Shown here: piece after piece, positions 37,001-46,293 of the stretch
Numbering within the stretch: the stretch's first letter is position 1
Layout: each line of letters begins with the position of its first letter
NCBI RefSeq assembly: GCF_000002995.4
Contig: NW_025062476.1
Span: forward strand, 1,168,501-1,232,500
Direction of reading: 5' to 3'
DNA from: Brugia malayi
Taxonomy: Eukaryota; Nematoda; Chromadorea; Rhabditida; Onchocercidae
Length of the DNA stretch: 64,000 nt
Made by a program: the position numbers and the translations under genes
The notes under the pieces: model-generated
What the model was told of the DNA's origin: nothing
The model's input: the letters and a program-made list of their open reading frames with translations, nothing else
Databases searched by the model: none

Positions 37001-39934
37001 TATTTTTAACATAATCAATTTTTTAAGTATCATATTATTGTGGTGAAATTTTTAAATTTTTTGAACTTTTTGATATATTACCTTTACTACATACTCATTA
37101 TCATTAATTACTACTAATTTAATTCTTCGTTAATTACTATTAATCATTAATTACTACTAATTTAATTCTTCATTAATTACTATTAATCATTAATTACTAC
37201 TAATTTAATTCTTCATTAATTACTATTAATCATTAACTACTACTAATTTAATTCTATGTTCAGATTTTGCTAATATCTCAAATTATTGTTTTTGTTTTTG
37301 TTTTTTTTCTAACAAAGCGTAACATAAATGTTTCAATTTTAGATGACAAATAGTACTCCAATTTGTGTTACTTTTATTAAAATTAGCAGAGAAAGTATTT
37401 CCTTTGGTATATACGCGTTACGTCCATCAAAAACAGCTGCGGAAGCTAAAAATTCGAGACGTCTTACAACGTTTAAACATCATCAAACTAATACATTTGT
37501 GCAACGATGTCAATCAAATTCAACTAAATCATGCAACGGTCAACTAAACTTCATTTTTTAAATTGAATTTTTTTAGTTTTTTTTTTTTTTTAAAAAATTA
37601 AAAAGTTAGGTAAATATAAGCCTTTTTGTGACTTATTATCAAAGATGAATGAATTAAAAGATATTAACTTATAATTAAAGGGAAGTTCCGATAATTTGAA
37701 AAAAAAAAAAAATTTCTTTTTTTTAGGTTTTCCAAATTTAATCGAACATTTGTTACCACTAACATTACATCGCTATGCAGGAGATAGAGAACCATCTGGT
37801 TACTCAAAATGTTATATCACCGATGATTTAAAGAGAATAAATTGTAAAACGAATTTAGGATGCTTTGATTTTCATTCTTTTGATGGTGAAAGACAAGTAA
37901 GCTTAAATTTTATAAATAAATTATAAAAAAAAAAAAAACCAGTGATGTTTGTAAAAAACAAGTAGTAATTAAAAATTTAACTCTGAAATTTTATAATCAT
38001 TGATAAGTTCTATTTACATAAGTCAACTACTGAGGAGTAATTTCATAAATTATATTAACAAACCGAGTAGTTAAATTTTATCACAAATTGATGTGAAACT
38101 AAATTAGTATTTCCAAATAATTTGTTTTAGGATAGAAGAAACTATTAGCACATTTTATCCTTAAATTAGATAATTAAATCAAACTATTTTGATATTTTCC
38201 AAACAATATCTTAAACTTTATCTTTTCATCCATTACTTTGCACTGCCAAAACTTTTAAGCGTGGATGTATCGATGATATACCAAAATTAATAAAAGAAAA
38301 ACCAAAATTATTAGTACTAAATTATTGCAAACATGCCAAATTATGGAAGTTTCGATCTTATACCTGTAACGGTATACATAATATCACATATTCTCATGTA
38401 AAAACACTCGATGGAGTACTTTGCTGCTGTAAAAAAATTTGTCCGTTAAGGTAAGTATGTCAAATAACTTTATCTTTAATAATCTTAATCTATTTGAAAA
38501 AATGAAAGTTAGAAGTTAACTAAGTATTTCCATAAATTTGTACAGTTATTGATTTTAATATCAACACAAATTACCTATGTAAATTTAGATAAATTTTGAG
38601 TTATTTAAATTGAGTTATACTTAATCATAATATACAAAAATTTTATCACTTAAAATAAGTCTTCTATGATATGACATGCCTCAATTTATTAATAAACAAA
38701 AATGTTCCCATATTCTGAAAAAAAAAAAAAAAAAAAAAAAAAATGAATTTTCAGTAATCAAGCTCAATCACCGACAAATGCAAATATGGGTTTCAATACT
38801 TTTGAATCAGTTTCTTGAAAATTTTTTTCGTCATCTACTACATGATATCATTTATTCATCAATATTTTTGCATAATGTTAAATTTTTTTTTTTGTATACC
38901 TTAGTGTCAAAATATTTGATAAACTTTAAGTTAAGTTGGTCCAATGTGAATGGAACGTCCTCTTGTCATCGTTGGAGTTAAGTATTTTGAATTCTAAAAG
39001 ATAATACAATATAAAGATGCAAAAAGTTTTAGCGAACCTATTTTTTGTGAAAATAAAAAATAACAACAACAGCAATAATTATAATAAAATTAAACTGAAA
39101 TAACTTGAAGGGATGGTCAATATGACAATTTCTTTTTACTGTCTCTTTTCCATTTTAAAATAGGAATAAAGAACTACTTAAAAAAATAAATTCTTAAATG
39201 TCGAAATTGAAAACAGCACCGCTGCAGTTGCAGTGTTGCCTTGGAAATCGGAACCTGACGATGACGCATTCTCTTGGACAAATGCGCTTTTCTGAAAAGA
39301 ATCTTTTGTTTCATTTTTTGTCATTCAAACTTCAAATTATTCTGCATCATTGAGTTATGTCATTTTTGTCTTTGTTCTATCCAAATAAATCCTTTGTAAA
39401 ATCAATTTCAGGAAAAAGGAATGATTCTCATCCTCTTGAATGGAAGATAATTTCAGGAAAAAGGAATGATTCTCATCCTCTTGAATGGAAGATAATTTCA
39501 GGAAAAAGGGATGACTCTGATCATCCTGAATGAAAACGAACCTGTTTTCCGTGACAACAAAAGAAATAAAAAATAGCAATAACAGCAATAATTATAATAA
39601 TTGTGCTAACACCCATTCTAAGACAAACTGTTTCGCTTCTAAAATTTTAAGAATGCAATTGTTTCCATTAAATCTTTCTAATATAAACTACTATTTGGGT
39701 TACTAATTCAAAATTCCGGAAACTTTACAAAAAAAAAAAAAAAAAAAAAAAAAATTACAAAATGAATGAATTATTCTCATTTTTGTCATTGCTCTCTTTT
39801 ATATGTATCCTAGACGGTTGTTTTACAATTTCAATAATATGCACTCCACATTGTCGGTCAGTAACGAAAGTCAAGAATGTTTGGATGATCATGATAATGG
39901 TATAAGTAAATACCAGTAATACTTTTGCCTTACA

Positions 39935-39979
<45 letters not shown>

Positions 39980-42900
39980 CTAAATTTAAAAAAAAAAAAA
40001 AAAAACAATATGCTCTTTCAGCTCGAGGTGTCCATCTAATATACTCAGAATACGATTGTGCACCATCTGAAACTGATGTTGAGATAATCGAAGGAGCCAA
40101 ACAGTATTGGTGGCAAAGTTCAAAATCGAGTAAATATGACAATTTCATCCTTAAAATTTACTTTTTCTTTGATATTTCCGCATAAAATAAAAAGAATAAT
40201 TTTCAGCAGGTGATGAAATGAATTTCTATTACAATCATGCACCACATGGAACTAATAATTATTGCTCACCTCCATGTAATGTAATTCTTTATTAAAATTT
40301 TAATTTAGTAATAGTTTCTTTTTCTTTGAAACAAAATTCTTACTTTAAATTTAAAATTTCAGTTTCTGATTTGGAACAAAAAAAAAAAAAGAAAAAAAAA
40401 GAAAAATGGAATATTTAAAGTGAAATCATTTAAAAAAAAAAATTTCAAATGTATTATATTATTTGTATTTGAGATTTATGAAAAAGAAAGCTACACTAAA
40501 AAATTGATTGAAATTTATATAAACAACTAACTATCAGTAGTAACATTGATTAATAGACGACCACATTGAGATGCAAAAAAAAAAAAAAAAAGTTATTGTC
40601 ACCAATAGGTAAACCAAAAATTAGATTTAGGGGACAAATCGATGATCATTGATCAGTAACAAACAAATATCTATAAAAAAAGTATTTATTTGCATAAAAA
40701 AAAAAAAACATTTATTTCTTAATGAATAAAATTTAAGATGGCAAGGAAGTATCACTTGTTTACTCTGAATATGATGAACCACCATCTGAAACAAGTGTTG
40801 ATCTGAGTCAAATATTTAATAATAGAAAAATTGACGGTTTGTCTAACATATTACATTTTGTATTTTAACAATTCCGGTACAAAACCGGAATTGAATAACC
40901 ACTTTTTTTTGCAAGAAATTATATACACTATGCATAAATTCTTTAATTCATAATGATAATAATTTTTACTTTGTTAATAAAATGTTTTATTAAAAAATTT
41001 ATTTTTAAAACAATAACTTTAAAGTATACAAGAAATTATTAACAATTTTATTAATTCTTTTTTTGAAAAAAAAAAAAAAGGGAGAGTTGAGTTATGTTTG
41101 AGGTCGTGAAGTTCATTTAATTTATTCGGATTATGATGAACCACCATCAGAGACAGATGTCGAATATGATGGACGTCCATGGTGTTCTATTTTTGGTATT
41201 AGCTATTTCTTTCTTCTTTTTATTGCAAAAATTTTTAAACATTTTTTTTTTTTTTCAACCATTCATTATTTAAATTAAATTTACTTCAAAAATACAAATT
41301 TTAACTAATTTCAGGTAATCCAGCACTTTGGAAAATTCGAGAAGAAGGTATGGATTTGTTTTTTTCTTTTTTTTGTTTCCTTTCATACAAAATGTTGATC
41401 AAATGTTTTTGCTTGTATTATTGCAATCTTATGTTTATTGATTTTGTAATATTTGAAAAGATTACCATCTATAATTTTAATTATATAAAATATATTTTTA
41501 AAAATTAATTTGTTTATTAATAATGAATATAAAAAAAGATAAAGAATGTATGAGAAAAAGGAAGTAATTAGCATAATGGCTTAATAAAGATTTAAACATA
41601 GTAATTAGCATAAAGATTAAAAAAAAAAAAAAAAAAAGCAAAACAAAATTAAAAAATTAATATTAAAGAATATAAAAAATTAAAGATCTAAACAATTACA
41701 AAAAATAAAATAAAAAAAATTAAAGATTTAAACACATAAACACAAATGCGAAATTATTTAGCGATTGACAAGTGGCAAAAAATATTTAAATTTGAATGTA
41801 ATTTAAATGTGTCATTTTTATGACAAAGAATGCAGTAGATAAGAAAAAAAAATTCTTATTGAAAGTTACATTTATTCAAGGTGAATAAGACATTTTGTAA
41901 TAATTTAAATAATTTAAAATTGGAATTATTTAAAAATAATATATGAAAACTGCAAAAAAAATATAATTTTAGGTCGCGAGATGCATCTAATCTATTCTGA
42001 TTATACAGAACCAAAATCTGAAACAATTGTTGAAATTGAAAATGACAATCAGTCTGAAATTTTCGATATCAGTAATTTATTTAAAATTATGATCAATTTG
42101 ACAATATTAAAAAAAAAAAAAAAAAATGAGAATTATGATATTTAAAATTATGACTGTCCCAGTTAAAATTAAATATTTGGTTGTAGTCTAAAAGTATTTT
42201 AAATTTTATTTTTTATTTTATTTATTTATATCTTTTATTACAATGTTTGCAGGTAATTTAGAGACTTCCGATAAAGAAGTAAACACAGGTGAGATTATCT
42301 CGGTAATCACATTGACATTGAAATGTAGAATGTATATTTGAAATTTATTTTTATAAAAGTAAGAAAATGAAATGCCATAAATGTCTTTTTTTTTTCTGAG
42401 AATTTGGCAAATCAAATTAAAAAGATGAAAAAAGTTAGCGCAAAAATCATTATGCTAAGAGCAGCTTTTAAAAAGCGCCAAATATATTAAGTGATGTCGA
42501 GAGTGAAGCAAGTTTAATCCGTTTTATCATCTTTGAAACAATTTCAAATGTATATTTAGCAACTCATAATTCTATCATAAAGTCAATTTGAATTAGCGAT
42601 AAATTTTTCATACACTTAAATTTGTGCAGTCAATAAGCAATGCTAATAATTTTATTAATAATTACTTTGAAAAAAAAAAAGTTAGTGATCACTTAAAGTG
42701 TTTAAAATTAATTCATATTTAAGACATTATTTTTTATTTTGATAATATTAACATTATATTGAAGATTTAAAATTAATTCATATTTAAGACATTATTTTTT
42801 ATTTTGATAATATTAACATTATATTGAAGATTTAAAATTAATTCATATTTAAGACATTATTTTTTATTTTGATAATATTAACATTATATTGAAGATTTAA

Positions 42901-44252
42901 AATTAATTCATATTTAAGATTTAAAATGAATTCATATTTAAGACTTTATTTTTTATTTTGATAATATTAACATTATATTGAAGAGATTATTACTTTAAAA
43001 AAATAAAATATAAGACAAATTAAATTATTTTCAAAGAAATAAAATAAATGAATATATTTTTGCAGCACAAGAAATATCATGGAGCACTGATAATATTTAT
43101 AGCGTTGATACACGTAATACTATTTCCAGTGATATTTATACACGTACGTTTAGTGTTATTATACAGTATTAATATTAATTATGTGAAAATCATAATTGAA
43201 TTTAAGATAATTTCAAATTTAGGACGTCCACCAAAATTTCGTACTCTCTATGCTAGCGATTCGCTAGAATTTATTGAACAAAGTAAGCTTTTTTTTTTAA
43301 TATTCAATCTATTATTTTTTAACTCATTAATCAATTAAATAACTTTATTTTCTTTTTTTTTTTAAAAAAACAAATACCTATCACTGATTTAATTTAATAA
43401 ATAATTAAGTTGGAGAAAATGAAATGATCAACGATGAATTTAAACTATTTTCATCATCTGATAATGGTAAATTAGAGTTTTTAGCGTTCGTTTCATTACA
43501 TAAATAATATTTAGATTAAAGATTAGTAAAATCTCTCTAAATTCATTTTTCAAATATATCATTTTTTAAACTTATATTTTAAACTTACATATATATATTG
43601 AAGATTCGATTGCTACAGAGAAATCCGTAATATCGGTCCAGTATCTTGATAACATGGAAGAATTGCTTGCATTCTCGAATAATAGTAAATTTGACTCCGG
43701 CAGTATGCATTAATCTTTTTTTTTTTTATTCTGCTCTATCAATCATTTTTTTTTGAAGATAAAAAGTAAAAGTGATGAACTGCTTAAATTATTTGTTTTA
43801 CTTCTTGCATATTTCCAGGTGTTAATGAGAGTACTATTCTTGAATATCTTGAAGCTCAGGAATTGAATACAGGTATTACTTGCTTTAATCTGACTACTCG
43901 AATCTATTTTTTTTTTTTTTTTTTTCAAAAAATTCTTGAGAATAAACTTTTACGCTTAGAATTAATGCAATTAGCAAGTTCCAATTTAAAATTTCAACCT
44001 TTAAAATTTTTAATTTTATAACATACTAATATTATGAAACCTAAAGAATACACGTGCGACAGATGTAAATTCATATTTTACTAACAATTTAAAATACAGT
44101 CTATTTTGATAAAATAAAAGAAATGAAATGATTACTGTATTATTGTAGCAAAAACTGATTCATCGTTGGTGTCAATAATTTCGACAAAATATGACACAAC
44201 ATTGGGAAATTCATTTGCAACGGATTATAATGATTCGTCGAATTCCGGTTGA
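30499..44252 (+). CDS. Large Cys-rich (ET-module-like) protein with a phase-1 mini-exon tail, novel
   Basis: Not recognised as a named gene. Twenty-nine exons join in phase to about 1139 residues: 30499-30547, 30810-30865, 31212-31387, 31747-31846, 32299-32439, 32986-33307, 33793-33988, 34658-34885, 35271-35353, 35462-35573, 36102-36282, 36695-36856, 37343-37538, 37727-37896, 38260-38450, 39814-39899, 40022-40129, 40207-40275, 40738-40836, 41103-41195, 41315-41347, 41973-42071, 42253-42288, 43066-43143, 43223-43282, 43410-43466, 43604-43684, 43819-43872, 44149-44252. Residues 1-16 could be a signal peptide (MVAALPISKFPILIIL). Up to about residue 790 there are repeated Cys-rich modules, each ending in a knuckle: CCKSC, CCCYETPELC, CCCNRGNLCN, CECKQ and CCCKKIC. 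This resembles the nematode ET module or activin-receptor-like ectodomain. The tail is acidic and repetitive. No membrane helix was found. A TTTTAG six bases before the ATG suggests trans-splicing. Individual splice choices, especially exons 3, 11 and 18, could be wrong. Confidence 0.72.
31920..32215. repeat. Tandem duplication of an AT-rich block in intron 4 of the Cys-rich gene
   Basis: A segment with TTTACGTTTATATTCACGTT followed by long TATA runs occurs twice, about 155-160 bases apart. It generates overlapping Tyr/Phe/Ile-rich spurious ORFs. Confidence 0.8.
33671..33752. repeat. ATT trinucleotide microsatellite
   Basis: Roughly 25 ATT units with one interruption, in intron 6 of the Cys-rich gene just before exon 7. 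Confidence 0.95.
34013..34055. repeat. CT dinucleotide microsatellite
   Basis: A CT run directly after the exon 7 donor of the Cys-rich gene. Confidence 0.9.
37104..37253. repeat. 43-bp tandem repeat, about 3.5 copies
   Basis: The unit TTAATTACTACTAATTTAAT TCTTC followed by TTAATTACTATTAATCA recurs in intron 12 of the Cys-rich gene. Confidence 0.88.
39404..39540. repeat. 45-bp tandem repeat, 3 copies, open on both strands
   Basis: The unit ATAATTTCAGGAAAAAGGAA plus TGATTCTCATCCTCTTGAATGGAAG is present three times, the last copy diverged. Because 45 is a multiple of three, frames stay open on both strands: RNDSHPLEWKIISGK on plus and HSFFLKLSSIQEDEN on minus. Each unit also carries a TTTCAG acceptor-like site. 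It lies in the largest intron (15) of the Cys-rich gene. Confidence 0.9.
39935..39979. repeat. GA dinucleotide microsatellite
   Basis: A GA run in the short intron between exons 16 and 17 of the Cys-rich gene. Confidence 0.95.
40022..42071 (+). repeat. Four duplicated exons encoding a HLIYSxYDEPPSETDVE motif
   Basis: Exons 40022-40129, 40738-40836, 41103-41195 and 41973-42071 of the Cys-rich gene each start with two bases completing a split codon and encode variants of one motif: VHLIYSEYDCAPSETDVE, VSLVYSEYDEPPSETSVD, VHLIYSDYDEPPSETDVE and MHLIYSDYTEPKSETIVE. They have similar lengths (93-108 bases) and identical phase. This shows origin by exon duplication, followed by divergence of the 3' half of each exon. 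Confidence 0.88.
42700..42985. repeat. 65-bp tandem repeat, about 4.5 copies
   Basis: The unit begins AATTAATTCATATTTAAGAC and recurs at 42706, 42771, 42836 and 42901. The last unit is rearranged. It lies in intron 23 of the Cys-rich gene. Confidence 0.92.
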
Positions 44253-46293
44253 TTGTCATCTGTCATATTTATTTTTATTCTCAAACCAGAAAAATATTTT
44301 AGCAAAAAGAAATAGCACTGCTTATTAGCATAGCAATTGAATGCTTATTCAGATGACATTATAGAATATTATCATCATATAATGGCTATCACATTTTAAT
44401 TAATTATTATTATTTTCAGTTTCTTTCGAATCAATCTGAAAGTTTGGAATATCGCTACCTCTCTCTCTCTCTCTCTCCGCATTTACTTGTCATTAAATGA
44501 TTGAATAAAACTTACGTCTGTTTAAAATAAGTGTCAACGTATTACTTCCACCATATTATGAGCACTTCACGTCCGTACGTATTATTCTTCTATTCATATG
44601 TTGTTGAGTCGTTCAGTTTGCACAACGGTTCCTCACCAACCGATCCGTAGATTACAAACGAGTACGGCATTACGTGAGGCGTACGTGATGTAGGTGTGTG
44701 GGTGGACGTGTGACGTTTACTTCTGATATCGTGTCGAAACATGTTGACGTGTAGCGGATGAAAAAGGTGTTAGACTAAGTTGACGTTTTGTTAATAACAT
44801 TTACATAACTTGCGTTAAACTTGTATAGCAGAATACGGGAATAAGAAATGAAATATAAGAAGTAAGTAAAGAAATATAAATGGATGGTAATTTTTTGCTA
44901 TACATAATAATAATGAATATAAATGCTTATCTATTGTACTTTACAAAACTACTCATTTACTGGAATTTGTAATTTTCTTGCATGCTTCAGTCCGTTAATT
45001 TATTGTTAAATTCAATCTGAATGCTAGTAAGGAAGCTAAGATGAACAGAATACAATTAGAATATAATGAAGTGGAATGGAATGGAATAGAATATTACTTG
45101 GAAATGAGATCCATGTAATTTGTACTTATAAATTTATATAATTTGTTTTTTACTATTCATGTTACCACTGTTCAAAATTTTATTTGATTATACATTTGTA
45201 AGTGACTTCTTTCAGGTACTTTACTACACTAAATTATTGACTTTTTTTTCAGCTTTGATCATTCTGAACTACTTTTTAATATTATACCTTATTTGTAGAG
45301 TTCGGCTTTATCAGTCAATTTTTACTTAATTTTTGCCGAGTACTTTGCACCTTTTTAATTTTTTGATTATTGTTTGCTTACATTCAACTGTGTTACAGGC
45401 ATGAACCATGATGGATGAATATATGACGACATAACATCACCGGCGCAAGCTATCATGGAATTAGGTATTTGATAGGAAATTATCTCTTATATTTCTGACT
45501 TGTTTGTATTAAAAGCAGACTGAGTTTTCATTTTATAGAAAGAAAATATTCGTTAATTACTACTTAACTACTGAGATAGCAAATTTATTGCAGTAATGAT
45601 AACTTGGATGGTTTCATTGCTGACTTTTTATGATTGTTAGTTTTTTATAATGGTGTTTCTATCTTAGAGCAAGCGGAACAAGCATTTTATAGAACAAAGC
45701 AATGAGTAATCTACAAGCAGAAGATAGTCAAAGATATAAAACAATATAAAACAGTTTGAAGATAACAGAAATAATTACCCTTAAACGAAGTACCGATGTC
45801 GGTTTGTTCCTCGTAAAAAATGATTTCATCATAAAAGAAATGATTCATTCGCATCGGGAATGAGCCAATTTTTTTGAGCATGCACTGTCTGAAATTTTAT
45901 GCGATGAATTATCCGAATGCAATTTAAATAGTCCACTTTCCCGTATTTAAGTGCGTTCTCTTTTTTTTAATTTTATTATGTTTTAATTTTGTTTCATTTA
46001 GTTTTTTTTTGTTTCAACATTTAAAATAGCAACAATGTATGTTAAATTTCCATTTATGTTTTTGTTATCACTATAACCCTCTGCATCACATTAAAGCGAT
46101 ATTTACTACAGTAATTTCTTCCACTTGCATAAAAATTGCACTGCTCTCGTATTCAAGGTAGTAAAAAAATGCAAACATCTTAAATTAATCTCGAATTATT
46201 ATTTCATTATCATTTTATGCTCAACTAGTTGTTTTCTTATTAAATATGGGTAAAGCACAAGTGATGGCACATCGGTAAAAAGTTGATAATATT
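44253..46293. promoter_or_regulatory. Intergenic region with an ACGT-rich block, upstream of the anoctamin gene
   Basis: After the Cys-rich gene there is a CT microsatellite (44459-44478). From about 44515 to 44800 a less AT-rich block carries around ten ACGT tetramers, several within TGACGT or TACGTG. Near 45400-45464, GTTACAG, a 65-base stretch and GAATTAG/GTATTT form a possible 5' exon of the anoctamin gene (see that entry). No other coding sequence was found. Confidence 0.55.

Noticed and set aside
38676..38981. Long ORF in intron 15 of the Cys-rich gene as a membrane exon
   Set aside because: Begins in a poly(A) run, and no splice sites with matching phase bound its hydrophobic part.
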